Shown: positions 53,489 to 62,968, counted from the first letter of the stretch. The stretch is DNA of 64,000 nt from Pontiellaceae bacterium B12219 (GCA_029432795.1 JARNMJ010000019.1:1-64000), one strand, 5' to 3'. The notes: generated by a model from the letters alone, not told the origin. Translations and numbers: made by a program.

Positions 53489-54151
53489 TTATGCAGAGAA
53501 GAGGTAGTCCGGCATCCGTTCGCGGATTTCAATCAGCCGCTCCAGATGGGGTTTAATTTCCTCCACCTTCAGACAACTGGAATAACCCACCGCCAGCATA
53601 TTCTGATCAACCTCCAGATTAATATTCGGATGGCCCAGCAGATAGTCGATCATCTGCGCATTGCAGAAATCGTAAGCGAACTTTTTATCCTTGGAACGCA
53701 CCGCGAATTTTTTTGAAAACTCATGCGATTCAAAATCGATGTCGTCGAATCCCACCGCCTGCGCAATTTTCGAAAAAAAGCTCTCTTTGGCAATCGTCAG
53801 TTCCGGGAAATATTTCGGCAGTGTCAGCACAAAAAAGGAAAAGTGATGATGATTGGTCTGTCGCCGACCTTTGGAATCGGTGGAGTAGGTTTCGTAGTGA
53901 TAATCAAACACCGAAATCGGATGACCCTGAAAATCCCCGGACAGGATATTGTAGCAGTAACGGTTCGAACCCTGCCGCAGCTTATCCAGAAAGGAATAGC
54001 GGTCGGCCAGCTGGTAGTCGCGGTCATGATGAAAATCAAGGCCGAGCTCTTCCGCCAGCAGGGTCATGGCATCGCGCCGTTTCTTCCCGGCCATAATGCC
54101 CCAGATCATGGCCCCGATGATGCAGAATACAACAATGATTGCGCCGCCCAT
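53489..54151 (-). CDS. Hypothetical membrane-anchored protein next to lemA
   Basis: 220 residues. One N-terminal membrane helix (about 3-20), then a cytoplasmic domain with FQGHPISVFDYHYETYSTDSKGRR (in parts) and a beta-rich centre. It resembles the general plan of DUF3137-like proteins that often accompany LemA, but no firm match can be made. It is 103 bases upstream of lemA on the same strand. Confidence 0.6.
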   Translation of the reverse strand: MGGAIIVVFCIIGAMIWGIMAGKKRRDAMTLLAEELGLDFHHDRDYQLADRYSFLDKLRQGSNRYCYNILSGDFQGHPISVFDYHYETYSTDSKGRRQTNHHHFSFFVLTLPKYFPELTIAKESFFSKIAQAVGFDDIDFESHEFSKKFAVRSKDKKFAYDFCNAQMIDYLLGHPNINLEVDQNMLAVGYSSCLKVEEIKPHLERLIEIRERMPDYLFSA

Positions 54152-54231
54152 AAAAAACTCCTGATTTAATCGTCAACATTTAAGCGGTTGTACGCTCAAA
54201 TTCCGATTATAATTTTAGACGTTTGATGTAT

Positions 54232-54639
54232 TCAGGGAATCGCTTGCGTTGGCGGTGTATTTTCCGCAGGGGCCGGCTCGTCCATCCACTGCGAGGAAAA
54301 CGGATCGGCCAGCCAGATGGCAATGAACAGAAGACACAGAATGGCCATTGAACAATAAAACAGAATGCGTTTTCCCGGTGTGCGCAACCTGTTTTTTTGA
54401 GGCGCAACAAGCGCGCTGGCCGGACCATAAGCTTCCGGGGCATCCATTTCAGCAATGATCGCTTCCAGGCTCTCGGCATCCGGTTTGCCGTTGGTTCGGG
54501 TTTCGAGCATGTTTTGAATGCGCATTTCCAGTGTTTGGAGAATCTCGCGTTGCTCATCCATCGGGTAATTCGAAAGATGCGGTTCAACTGCAGCGATATG
54601 CTCGGCAATGCGCGTTTTTAATTCGATCGGTAAATTCAT
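54232..54639 (-). CDS. HAAS-like (DUF1700-type) membrane protein
   Basis: 135 residues from the ATG at 54639 (CCGGAGAAC before it), favoured over the longer frame. The helical hairpin LSNYPMDEQREILQTLEMRIQNML followed by AIIAEMDAPEAYG (in parts) is the HAAS/DUF1700 pattern, which is often coupled to PadR regulators. One membrane helix (about 92-112) and a short acidic tail follow. No PadR gene is adjacent. A near-match palindrome lies at 54526-54540. Confidence 0.6.
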   Translation of the reverse strand: MNLPIELKTRIAEHIAAVEPHLSNYPMDEQREILQTLEMRIQNMLETRTNGKPDAESLEAIIAEMDAPEAYGPASALVAPQKNRLRTPGKRILFYCSMAILCLLFIAIWLADPFSSQWMDEPAPAENTPPTQAIP

Positions 54640-54935
54640 AGATGTTCTCCGGCTGCAGCGCTTCTTTGCAATTCGCAGGGGAGTATGCCGAATTGTCAGG
54701 CGGAGCAAAGCGAAAACACAAGCACGGGACGCAGAGGAAGATTCAGTGTGAACTGTGGCTTTCCTGATGGTGAGCCATTCGTATCGGTAATGTGGAAGAA
54801 GCTTCACGATTGAGTTCAGTTGAATATTACATAGGCGGATCGATTAAGTTATATTTTTTTAAATATAATATTATTTGAAATGGACTTTGGTGGGCTAATG
54901 ATGTTTTACGTATTGTATGTATACGGAAAAGGGCT
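54640..54935. promoter_or_regulatory. Upstream region of the cas operon
   Basis: The last 100 bases are markedly AT-rich, in contrast to the flanks, and contain the inverted repeat TATATTT-TTTT-AAATATA (54850-54867) and TTGAAA at 54874-54879. A weak dispersed word (ACAAGCACGGGACGCAGAGG) is near 54717. Promoters of cas operons are often AT-rich and H-NS-like regulated; the exact start site cannot be read. Confidence 0.4.
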
Positions 54936-54941
54936 TTGGGT

Positions 54942-57365
54942 ATGCGGTTTTCAAATGACTATGGGGATATTCCGGTTGTTCCGGCAGAGTTCTGTTATGC
55001 CAAATCAGATATGCTGGGGCATGGTATCGTTTTGCTCCAAGACCATTGTTTGTTAGCAGGAAAAGTTGGTCATGCACTGTTAAACCAAGGCCGTTGTGCT
55101 TTTCCTGAGGGGAGCCCGTTTATGGTTGCCGCTCATGATGTGGGAAAAGCTTCCCCGGGATTTCAGAGGAAATATTTTAGCCGAACGCTGGAGACCCTGT
55201 GCCCGGAACTTGCTTCTGCCAGTTTGGAGGGGCGCGGTTGGCAGACGAATCATGCTGTGGTCGGTGAAGCGGCATTCCGGGAACATTATCCCGCTCTTGC
55301 GGAATGGGGTAAAGTGGTGGGGGTGCATCATGGTTCCCGTAAAACCCCGCTGTCTGGAACGTGCGGCAATTATGGTGGTGCCGAATGGGCGGCGGAGCGG
55401 GACAAATTATTGGAATGGCTGGAGCAACAGTTCGGTACTCCGCCTTCTGAATTGCCCTCTCCGGAGCAGTTTAAGCTGGTGGCAGGGCTGACGTGCGTGG
55501 CTGATTGGTTGGCATCGAATGAAGAGCTTTTTGCCGACCCGGCGTCGACGGACGAAGCGCAGATATTGGCAGTCTTGCATGATGCAGGTTGGCGCAAACC
55601 GAAACTTCGATCCGGATTGTCGTTTGAAGATGTGTTTCCATTTTTACCTAATTCGATGCAACAGGGGTTTATTCAATCCGTGGATCAGCGCGGGGTATAT
55701 GTGCTGGAAGCTCCGATGGGTTTGGGCAAAACCGAGGCCGCACTTTTTGCGGCGTATAAACTGATGGAAACCGGTCAAAACAACGGGCTTTATTTTGGTT
55801 TGCCGACCTGCCTGACGAGCAACCGTATTCATACGCGTGTGGAAGCATTCATGGATCAAATTCTAGATAATTCCACCTATGTAAAACTGATGCACGGTCA
55901 GGCGTGGATGAATTTAGAATCGGGCGCCAAAGAGTTTCGAGTGGGCATGAGCTGCTTCAGTCCGCGAAAGCGAGCCCTGCTCGCACCCTTTGGCGTCGGT
56001 ACTATCGATCAGGCCCTGCTCAGTATTTTGAATGTAAAGCATGCCTTTGTACGCACGTTCGGTCTGGCGGGTAAAGTGGTGATCCTTGATGAGGTCCACA
56101 GCTACGATGCTTATACCGGAACCCTGTTGAATCTATTGATTGATGAGCTGCTGAAGATCGGCTGTTCGGTGATTATTCTTTCCGCCACGCTCACCGCCAA
56201 ACGTCGTAACAAATTTACCGGTCAAATGGGCTCGCCTTCGAATTATCCGCTCATCAGTTCCGCGCGGGGCTGCGTCGTTCCTGAGCCGCCCGCCGACCAT
56301 TCTGTACATATTCATTTTTCCGAAAAGAACATTCTGATTGAACGTGCGGTGGAGGCGGCATCGAAGGGAGCATGTGTATTGTGGATCTGTAATTCCGTCG
56401 CCGAGGCGCAAGCGATGTATAGCCAGGTTCAGAGTGCGATGAATGAAGGGGCGTTTAAAACGGGGCTGTTGCATTCCCGATTTCCGGCCTGGCGGCGGGC
56501 AGAACTGGAAGACGACTGGATGGAGTATCTCGGAAAAAATGGTTCGCGCGATGAAGGGTGCATTCTGGTGGCCACGCAGGTGGTGGAGCAGAGCGTTGAT
56601 ATTGATGCCGATCTGCTCATCACCGAACTCGCCCCGACCGATATGCTGTTGCAGCGCATCGGTCGACTCTGGCGGCATCCACGCGAATCACGGCCCTGCG
56701 ACCGGGCGGAAACATGGATTTATGATGCGGAAGAGGTTTCTCGCAAATACATCTATTCCGACTATGTGCTCTGGTGTACCGAACAGGTTTGGTGTAACCG
56801 CAAAGAGGTCGTGTTGCCGCGTGATATTCGCGACCTGCTCGAATCCACGTATGCTTCCCGAACGAATCTGCCGGAGGATGTTGATGCCTTGCGTGTAAAG
56901 CAGGAATCCAAATGCAAAAAACTGATACAAAAGGCGAAAGGCGTTACGGCGCTTTTTGCCGGCGATGACGACGAAATGAACGCCCCGACGCGGTACAGCA
57001 CGATGCCTACCATGCAGGTGCTGATCGTGCGCTGCATTGATGACCTTGATACGTGCGCAGAGATTGAATTGACCAATGGTGAAACCCTGCGGCTGACCGC
57101 CGGTGTTCGCGATTTTAAACAGGCCATCTCCATTCACCAAAACCTGATTTCCATGCCACGATTTTTGAAGGAAATTAAAACGCCGCTCTGGCTGCAATCG
57201 CTGGTCCTTGATGCGGTGGTGGTGCTCAAACTCGACGGCGAACAGCTTTCGATGCTCGACGGCACCGAAGTGCCGCGTGGCTACCACCCGGATAAAGGCG
57301 TCTACAAGCGCGAAGAAATTTTAATGAAACCACAATGGGAGATGTACGATGAATCTGATTGGTGA
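54942..57365 (+). CDS. cas3: Cas3: HD nuclease-helicase of the type I-E CRISPR system
   Basis: About 807 residues from the ATG at 54942 (GGAAAAGGG before it); a TTG two codons earlier is an alternative. It degrades DNA marked by Cascade. The N-terminal HD nuclease has AAHDVGKASPGF and NHAVVGE. The SF2 helicase has EAPMGLGKTEAAL (Walker A), LDEVHSYDAYT (DEVH), SATLTAKRR and VATQVVEQSVDIDADL, ending in QRIGRLWRH. HD and helicase are fused as usual for I-E. The 3' end overlaps casA by 17 bases. No TTCCA palindrome is found in the entire locus. Confidence 0.95.
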   Translation: MRFSNDYGDIPVVPAEFCYAKSDMLGHGIVLLQDHCLLAGKVGHALLNQGRCAFPEGSPFMVAAHDVGKASPGFQRKYFSRTLETLCPELASASLEGRGWQTNHAVVGEAAFREHYPALAEWGKVVGVHHGSRKTPLSGTCGNYGGAEWAAERDKLLEWLEQQFGTPPSELPSPEQFKLVAGLTCVADWLASNEELFADPASTDEAQILAVLHDAGWRKPKLRSGLSFEDVFPFLPNSMQQGFIQSVDQRGVYVLEAPMGLGKTEAALFAAYKLMETGQNNGLYFGLPTCLTSNRIHTRVEAFMDQILDNSTYVKLMHGQAWMNLESGAKEFRVGMSCFSPRKRALLAPFGVGTIDQALLSILNVKHAFVRTFGLAGKVVILDEVHSYDAYTGTLLNLLIDELLKIGCSVIILSATLTAKRRNKFTGQMGSPSNYPLISSARGCVVPEPPADHSVHIHFSEKNILIERAVEAASKGACVLWICNSVAEAQAMYSQVQSAMNEGAFKTGLLHSRFPAWRRAELEDDWMEYLGKNGSRDEGCILVATQVVEQSVDIDADLLITELAPTDMLLQRIGRLWRHPRESRPCDRAETWIYDAEEVSRKYIYSDYVLWCTEQVWCNRKEVVLPRDIRDLLESTYASRTNLPEDVDALRVKQESKCKKLIQKAKGVTALFAGDDDEMNAPTRYSTMPTMQVLIVRCIDDLDTCAEIELTNGETLRLTAGVRDFKQAISIHQNLISMPRFLKEIKTPLWLQSLVLDAVVVLKLDGEQLSMLDGTEVPRGYHPDKGVYKREEILMKPQWEMYDESDW

Positions 57366-58785
57366 TCCTTGGATTCCGGTTGTCTATGCCGATGGATCGG
57401 CATGCGCGGTCGGATTGAAACAACTCTTTGAGGAAGCCGATCAAATCAGCGATCTCAGTGTAAATCCGCCGCAACGTATTGCACTTATGAGGCTGTTACT
57501 TTGCATCACTCAGGCCGCGCTCGACGGACCGGCTGATGATGCCGATTGGAAAACCTGTCGCCCGCGTATCATTCAGGAAGTCATTGCATATCTTGATGAG
57601 CGATTGGATAAGTTTGAACTCTACGGCGATCGACCGTTTTTGCAGGTGGCTGGGCTGCGGGCGGATAAAAAAGCCGATATCGACAAATTGTTAGAAACCT
57701 CTATCGGTGACAGCGCGCTATTTTTGGAGCAACGCTCCGTTGACGGGCATGTTTTTTCAGATGCTGAAAAGGCGTTGGCCTTGCTCGTTTTTCAAAATTA
57801 TTCAGCGGGAGGGAAGACCGGTCAATCGGTGTGGGGGAGTAAACACAGCGAGTCAACATTTACTGCTCCTTGTTTCACCAATCTTTTTCTCTTGCTGCGA
57901 GGATCCAACATGCTCGATTCCTTGTGGCTCAATTTAATTCCCTTTGATCGGGACTCGCAAGAAAAAGGTGCTCCGGTTTGGGATCAGATGCCGCAGAGTG
58001 AAACGGATGCAGCTGCGTTTGAAAATGCATATGAAACGCGGCTAGGGCGCATGGTTCCGTTTAGCCGATTAGCGCGTCTTTCCGCAGATCCGGCTGATGC
58101 ATTCTGTATCGTCGGTCCTGTACCTAAAAAATATCTTTTCTCAAATGATCCCACTACGTTTCGAGAACCTTATTTGACGCTACGCTTGTCTAAGAAAAAT
58201 GAGCACTACTACATGAAGACGAATCCCAACAAGCATATTTGGCGGGAGCTGGGAAGTATGCTCTGTTTAAATAATCAAACCGAGAATTTCCCTGCGCTGA
58301 ACCTTTCGAATCTCCAACCTTCCGGCTTGGAAGAAATTGATGTCTGGTGCGGCGGTCTGGCACGAGGAGCGCAGGCTGCAAAAATCTTTGATGCGGCGGA
58401 ATGGAACTTTTGTTTGCCCGTTTCAATGCAGGGTGAGGCTCCGCTTTCAAAGTATGAAAAGGGCGTTTCTTTTGCCAACCAAGGAGAATGGGCCCTGAAA
58501 AAATCGGTGTCGGAATATGCCGGTTTCATGAAGGCGGAGAGCGGTGTATTTACCGGACATGCCGGACGTTTTTATTGGGGCATGCTGGATGTCGAGAGTC
58601 CGCTGCTTTTGGAAATAGCCAATGATGATACGTGTGACTTCAGCGATTGGAAAATGCGGGTCTATTTCGCGATGAACCGGTCGTTCGAAAAGGCTTGTCC
58701 ACACGAAACACCACGTCAGATTCAAGCTTATGCGCAGGCGCGTCGGTTTTTGAGAATTAAGGAAACAGGAGATAGCAATGAGTGA
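57349..58785 (+). CDS. casA: Cas8e (Cse1/CasA), large subunit of Cascade
   Basis: 478 residues. It recognises the PAM and recruits Cas3. NLIGDPWIPVVYADG at the start is the diagnostic CasA opening; LSVNPPQRIALMRLLLCI, QNYSAGGKTGQSVWGSKHSES (in parts) and GLARGAQAAKIFD follow the family pattern. Length is a little below E. coli CasA (502). It overlaps cas3 and casB, so the operon is translationally coupled. Confidence 0.92.
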   Translation: MNLIGDPWIPVVYADGSACAVGLKQLFEEADQISDLSVNPPQRIALMRLLLCITQAALDGPADDADWKTCRPRIIQEVIAYLDERLDKFELYGDRPFLQVAGLRADKKADIDKLLETSIGDSALFLEQRSVDGHVFSDAEKALALLVFQNYSAGGKTGQSVWGSKHSESTFTAPCFTNLFLLLRGSNMLDSLWLNLIPFDRDSQEKGAPVWDQMPQSETDAAAFENAYETRLGRMVPFSRLARLSADPADAFCIVGPVPKKYLFSNDPTTFREPYLTLRLSKKNEHYYMKTNPNKHIWRELGSMLCLNNQTENFPALNLSNLQPSGLEEIDVWCGGLARGAQAAKIFDAAEWNFCLPVSMQGEAPLSKYEKGVSFANQGEWALKKSVSEYAGFMKAESGVFTGHAGRFYWGMLDVESPLLLEIANDDTCDFSDWKMRVYFAMNRSFEKACPHETPRQIQAYAQARRFLRIKETGDSNE

Positions 58786-59266
58786 CCGGGAAATGAAGGC
58801 TGAAAAGCTGATGGCTTTTCTGCAGAAGAATAAAACAGATCGCGGAGTGATGGCGGATTTGCGCGCGGGGTTCAGCGAGGCGACGGAATACCGCGCCTGG
58901 TCCCATTTGGCGCAGTTTTGTTCGCTGACAGGATTTGATCGAATCGTGGTTCAAACGGTCGCCGCCGGATTTGCCACGCAGCCGGAGTGCGCAAACAAAG
59001 GAAACCTGGGAACAACGATGCGCGCTATCGCAGGCGGAAATAAGGACGGGTTGGCTTCTTTCGAAGGCCGCTTTCGACGTTTGTTGACCTGCTCGGATAC
59101 GGAAGAAATTTGTCGATTTGTGCCGGGCATTATCCGGACGGCGAAGGCCAAGGGCATTGCCGTGAACTATCGTCGGCTTTATACTGATCTCTGCTATTGG
59201 AACGGCGGGAGGACAAAGGTTCAGTGGGCCGAAGCGTACTGGGGAACGGCGGGAGGGGACCAATGA
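58778..59266 (+). CDS. casB: Cse2 (CasB), small subunit of Cascade
   Basis: 162 residues, all helical and basic. RGVMADLRAGFSEATEYRAWSHLAQF (in parts) and FEGRFRRLLTCSDTEEICRFVPGIIRTAKAKGIAVNY (in parts) match Cse2, which stabilises the R-loop. The start overlaps casA by eight bases and the end overlaps cas6e by four (ATGA). Confidence 0.88.
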   Translation: MSDREMKAEKLMAFLQKNKTDRGVMADLRAGFSEATEYRAWSHLAQFCSLTGFDRIVVQTVAAGFATQPECANKGNLGTTMRAIAGGNKDGLASFEGRFRRLLTCSDTEEICRFVPGIIRTAKAKGIAVNYRRLYTDLCYWNGGRTKVQWAEAYWGTAGGDQ

Positions 59267-59868
59267 AGTATCTTTCGCGAATAGTCGTGGATCGATCAAC
59301 AGCGGCGAAGCGCCATTTAATGCACAGCTATGCATGGCATCAGGCGTTGTGGCATGCATTTCCTGATGCCAATGAACGCATTTTCCTGTTTCGGGTGGAG
59401 GAGAAACCATCCGGCTTTTTGCTCTATCTCTTGTCTGAAACCGAACCGGATGCCCAGGCGTGGGGAAATTGGCAGACTAAGAAAATTTCTGAAGCCTTTC
59501 TTGAATCCAGCGTCTATCGCTTTCAGCTATGCGCCAATCCCACACGGCGCTATGTGAACGATGGAAATGGAAACCGCTTCGAGAAGAGTAAACGTTTTGT
59601 GGTGGCAGATCCGGAAGAACTCAAAAGCTGGATGCTGAAAAAAGCGGAGCAGGGCGGCTTTTCGATCGATATCGCATCGCTGCAGATCAGTCCGCCGCTC
59701 AATCAGTATTTTTATAAAAACGGGAAACGCGGCAACCATAAGCGTGTTGAGTTCGAAGGCGTGCTTTCCGTGAACGATCGCGAAGTATTCAAACAAACAT
59801 TCAACCGGGGTATCGGCAGTGCCAAGGCATTCGGCTTTGGTCTGCTGGTGCTGCAACCCATTCATTAA
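59263..59868 (+). CDS. cas6e: Cas6e (CasE) crRNA-processing endonuclease
   Basis: 201 residues from the ATG at 59263 (GGAGGGG upstream, ATGA overlap with casB). MKYLSRIVVDRSTAAKRHLMHSYAWHQALW (in parts) carries the His typical of the catalytic site, and GIGSAKAFGFGLLVLQPI is the Gly-rich RAMP loop. It cuts the repeat at the hairpin base, leaving the 8-base 5' handle. In E. coli this gene follows cas5; here it precedes cas7. Confidence 0.9.
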   Translation: MKYLSRIVVDRSTAAKRHLMHSYAWHQALWHAFPDANERIFLFRVEEKPSGFLLYLLSETEPDAQAWGNWQTKKISEAFLESSVYRFQLCANPTRRYVNDGNGNRFEKSKRFVVADPEELKSWMLKKAEQGGFSIDIASLQISPPLNQYFYKNGKRGNHKRVEFEGVLSVNDREVFKQTFNRGIGSAKAFGFGLLVLQPIH

Positions 59869-59881
59869 AGGAGAACAAATC

Positions 59882-60940
59882 ATGAACGTATTGGAACTGC
59901 ATATTTTACAATCCTTTCCCGTAACCTGCCTTAACCGCGACGATGTCGGCGCTCCCAAATCCGCCATTTTTGGCGGGCAGCAGCGAGCCCGCGTGAGTTC
60001 ACAATGCTGGAAACGCGCCATTCGTGAACAGGCGGCGGAATTTGAGTCGGGGCTGTTTACCGGGAAACGAGGCCATTTTATAGCTGAAGCTTTGACGACT
60101 GCGCTTTGTGAACTGGAGGTTGAACCGGAAAAGGCGAAAGAGGTAGGCGAAGAGATTGCCACGTTCGTCGGCAAGAAGAATGCAAAGTCGAAAGCGGTGC
60201 ATAAAACCGATGTTGCGCTCTTTTTTTCCAAAGGAGAAATCGCAGCGATTGCCTCGATGGCCAAGGAGCAACTAGATGAAAATGGGTCAGTCGATTTTAA
60301 AAAGGGAGGTTTGAAAAAGTGTATCGAGGCTGCCGATGTTAAGGATTTGGGTGATATTTCTATTTTTGGCCGGATGGTGGCCAGCGATCATACGTTGATG
60401 CTCGAAGGTGCAGGCATGTTCAGTCATGCGCTTTCCACGCACAAGGTCAGCAACGAGATTGATTTTTTTTCAGCAGTGGACGATATGAGCCATGAGGATG
60501 ATGAAGGTGCTGGGCATATCGGGACGTTGGAATTTAACTCTGCCTGCTATTATCGTTACATCGCCCTTAATCTGGATCTTCTGCGCGATGAGGACCACCT
60601 TTCCCACTTTACTGAAGAAGAATTCAAGGCGGTGGTGGATACCTTTATCCGCGCCTCCATTCTGGCGGTGCCGAATGCCCGCAAGAATTCGATGATGGGC
60701 TTTAACCCGCCCGAATATGTGCTGGGAACTATTCGGCAGGGGCAACCTGTTTCTTTGGTGAATGCCTTCGAAGAAGCGGTGCGGGCAAAAGGGGCGGGCG
60801 TCGTGAAACCTTCAATCGAAAAGATGATTGAAAAATTTGAGTGGATGAAAAAAAACTATGGTTTTGTGCCCTCCACAGAATGCCGTCTGCCCGAAATGCC
60901 GCTGGATGCATTTGTGAAGGAGTTGGTAGATCATGCCTGA
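59882..60940 (+). CDS. casC: Cas7 (Cse4/CasC), backbone of Cascade
   Basis: 352 residues from the ATG at 59882 (AAAGGAGAACAAATC before it). LELHILQSFPVTCLNRDDVGAPKSAIFGG (in parts), RVSSQCWKRAIRE and ALSTHKVSNEIDFFSAVDD (in parts) are the hallmark segments of Cse4/CasC, which coats the crRNA in six copies. It overlaps cas5 by eight bases. Confidence 0.93.
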   Translation: MNVLELHILQSFPVTCLNRDDVGAPKSAIFGGQQRARVSSQCWKRAIREQAAEFESGLFTGKRGHFIAEALTTALCELEVEPEKAKEVGEEIATFVGKKNAKSKAVHKTDVALFFSKGEIAAIASMAKEQLDENGSVDFKKGGLKKCIEAADVKDLGDISIFGRMVASDHTLMLEGAGMFSHALSTHKVSNEIDFFSAVDDMSHEDDEGAGHIGTLEFNSACYYRYIALNLDLLRDEDHLSHFTEEEFKAVVDTFIRASILAVPNARKNSMMGFNPPEYVLGTIRQGQPVSLVNAFEEAVRAKGAGVVKPSIEKMIEKFEWMKKNYGFVPSTECRLPEMPLDAFVKELVDHA

Positions 60941-61574
60941 AAAACATCTGTTGCTGTATCTGGATGCGCCGATGCAGGCGTGGGGGCATTCCAGCCGGTT
61001 TAATCGACGGACTTCTGCCAGCTGGCCCACTAAGAGCGGGATTGTCGGAATGCTCTGTGCCGCGATGGGTATTGAACGGGACGACGAAGCGGGCATTGCA
61101 CGTTTCGCCGGTCTTGGAATGTGCGTGTTCGTCGTGAAGGCGGAAGGCGGGCGTCTGATCGACTACCACACCGTGGGCGGCGGCTATGATCCAAAGACCC
61201 ATCGTCAAAATATGATTGGAAAGAATGCAGTGCTTACCGATCGCGAATATCTGATCGATCATAAGTTTGGTGTCGTTCTTTCGGGCGAGGTTGGTCTGCT
61301 CGAAAACTGCGCTCATGCTCTTGAAAATCCGCAGTGGGGCATTTGGTTCGGACGCAAAAATTGTATTCCGGCTGCGCGAATCTGCGAGGGCCTCTTCGCA
61401 ACTTCTGCTGAGGCGGTGGCGCATCTGGAAACGCTGACGAAACGGATGTCGATGCGGATGGTTCGCGAGGTGGAATCGTTTGCAGAAGGAACCGATTCGC
61501 TGATGGATGTGCCGGTTAATTTTCACACTCGGAGCTTCAAGCCGCGCCGTATTGCGGATGAAACGGAAAGCTGA
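60933..61574 (+). CDS. cas5e: Cas5e (CasD)
   Basis: 213 residues. LLLYLDAPMQAWGHSSRFNRRTSASWPTKSGIVGM (in parts) is the CasD opening, followed by DYHTVGGGYD and EYLIDHKFGVVLSG. Cas5e binds the 5' handle of the crRNA. Length is close to E. coli CasD (224). It ends two bases before cas1. Confidence 0.92.
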   Translation: MPEKHLLLYLDAPMQAWGHSSRFNRRTSASWPTKSGIVGMLCAAMGIERDDEAGIARFAGLGMCVFVVKAEGGRLIDYHTVGGGYDPKTHRQNMIGKNAVLTDREYLIDHKFGVVLSGEVGLLENCAHALENPQWGIWFGRKNCIPAARICEGLFATSAEAVAHLETLTKRMSMRMVREVESFAEGTDSLMDVPVNFHTRSFKPRRIADETES

Positions 61575-61576
61575 AT

Positions 61577-62410
61577 ATGCCGATCTTTGAGAAACCGCCG
61601 AAGGAAACCCTCGCTGCAGCCAAGGATCGCTGGACGCCCGTATTTCTCGAACACGGACGGCTGGAAGTTGATGACTCCAGCATTAAATGGATCGGTGCTG
61701 ACCGCACGGTGTTGCGGCTGCCCGTTGCCACCATCAGCGCCTTGCTGCTCGGTCCCGGGACAACCGTCACCCATGCCGCCATCAAGGCGTGCGCCGACTG
61801 CAATACGCCGCTGTGCTGGGTGGGCGATGAGTCGATCCGTTTCTATGCCATCGGTATTACGCCTACCCACGATAATTCCAACGCCCGGAAGCACAGCAAA
61901 CTGCATGCTTCCTCGACCAAAAGCGCCGAGGTGGCGAGGTGCATGTTTCTGAAACGGTTTCCCGGAGAAAATGTGTCAGAAAAAACGGTGGCTGAACTGC
62001 GCGGAATGGAAGGGCATCGCGTCCGTACGCTCTACCGCGAAATGGGCGAGCGCTACGGAGTGACCTGGAAAGGGCGCAACTACAATGCCAACAACTGGGA
62101 GGTCTCCGACACCATTAACAAAGCCGTCTCTGCTGCCAATGCCGGGCTCTATGCCCTGACGGCTTCCATTGTCTGCTCTATGGGGTATCTGCCGCAGCTG
62201 GGTTTTATTCACACCTCAGGCACCTGGCCCTTCATCTTTGATGTTGCTGATGTCTATAAACCCATCACCACGCTACCCGCCGCTTTCGCCACAGTGAGCG
62301 CAAACCCCAAAGCGCCAACCGCCGAAGTTCTTAAACAACTGAAAATTGAAATCGAAAACCAACGGCTTCTTCAACTGATTCCCAGGCATATCGAGGAATA
62401 TTTGAAATGA
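61577..62410 (+). CDS. cas1e: Cas1e spacer-acquisition integrase
   Basis: 277 residues. Catalytic Glu in LRGMEGHRVRTLY, His in LGFIHTSG and the acidic pair in PFIFDVADVYKP form the divalent-metal site. The start RWTPVFLEHGRLEVDDSSIKW (in parts) is I-E-like. With Cas2 it integrates new spacers at the leader end. The 3' end overlaps cas2 by four bases. Confidence 0.95.
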   Translation: MPIFEKPPKETLAAAKDRWTPVFLEHGRLEVDDSSIKWIGADRTVLRLPVATISALLLGPGTTVTHAAIKACADCNTPLCWVGDESIRFYAIGITPTHDNSNARKHSKLHASSTKSAEVARCMFLKRFPGENVSEKTVAELRGMEGHRVRTLYREMGERYGVTWKGRNYNANNWEVSDTINKAVSAANAGLYALTASIVCSMGYLPQLGFIHTSGTWPFIFDVADVYKPITTLPAAFATVSANPKAPTAEVLKQLKIEIENQRLLQLIPRHIEEYLK

Positions 62411-62700
62411 CTGTTATCGTATGCAACAACACGCCCGATTGCATCCGCGGTCACCTGAAACGCTGGTTCATCGAACCAAAACCCAATGTGTTTGTCGGAA
62501 CCGTCAAAGCTAAGACCCGCGAAAAAACATTGGCATACATCCGGCGGAATGCGCCCGATTTAGGGATGCTCGTTATTGCTTCCGATCGCTCCGTCCAAGG
62601 GTTCAATATCCATACCTTTGGTGTCACCAATAGGCAGGTAGTAGAATACTCCGGTCTTCACCTTATTGCAGAAAAGTGGGAAGAAACGCCTGCTTCGTGA
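62407..62700 (+). CDS. cas2e: Cas2e
   Basis: 97 residues. CNNTPDCIRGHLKRWFIEPKPNVFVGTVKAKTREK (in parts) is the CasF/Cas2e signature, with the tail HTFGVTNRQVVEYSGL. It forms the Cas1-Cas2 complex for spacer uptake. Only 56 bases separate its stop from the first CRISPR repeat. Confidence 0.93.
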   Translation: MTVIVCNNTPDCIRGHLKRWFIEPKPNVFVGTVKAKTREKTLAYIRRNAPDLGMLVIASDRSVQGFNIHTFGVTNRQVVEYSGLHLIAEKWEETPAS

Positions 62701-62756
62701 TCTTTGATAATCGAATATATTGCGGTATCCGTTGGTGCATGCTACCAAATGTTGCT
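62701..62756 (+). promoter_or_regulatory. Short CRISPR leader
   Basis: 56 bases between cas2 and the first repeat, AT-rich at its left end (TAATCGAATATATTG). By position and orientation it is the leader, though it is shorter than the usual 60-200 bases of I-E systems, so IHF-site and promoter elements would have to lie partly inside cas2. Confidence 0.55.
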
Positions 62757-62968
62757 GTTTTCCCCACGCCCGTGGGGATGTTCCGACCTCTTCACCGCGT
62801 TGCAGCACCGCCGGAAAGTTTTCCCCACGCCCGTGGGGATGTTCCGCAGACTCCGAGTGGTTCAATGGCCCTGACGGGGTTTTCCCCACGCCCGTGGGGA
62901 TGTTCCGGTTATCGCACCGCTCCACCCGCCATCCACGCGGTTTTCCCCACGCCCGTGGGGATGCTCTG
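62757..62968 (+). CRISPR. Type I-E CRISPR array, 4 repeats and 3 spacers
   Basis: 29-base repeats start at 62757, 62818, 62879 and 62940, giving 61-base units with three spacers of exactly 32 bases (62786-62817, 62847-62878, 62908-62939). The repeat has the I-E hairpin CCCCAC-GCCC-GTGGGG (arms flanking GCCC) and ends in ATGTTCCG, the expected 8-base crRNA handle. The last repeat is degenerate (ATGCTCTG), marking the leader-distal end and rightward transcription. Spacer targets cannot be told from the window. Confidence 0.97.
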
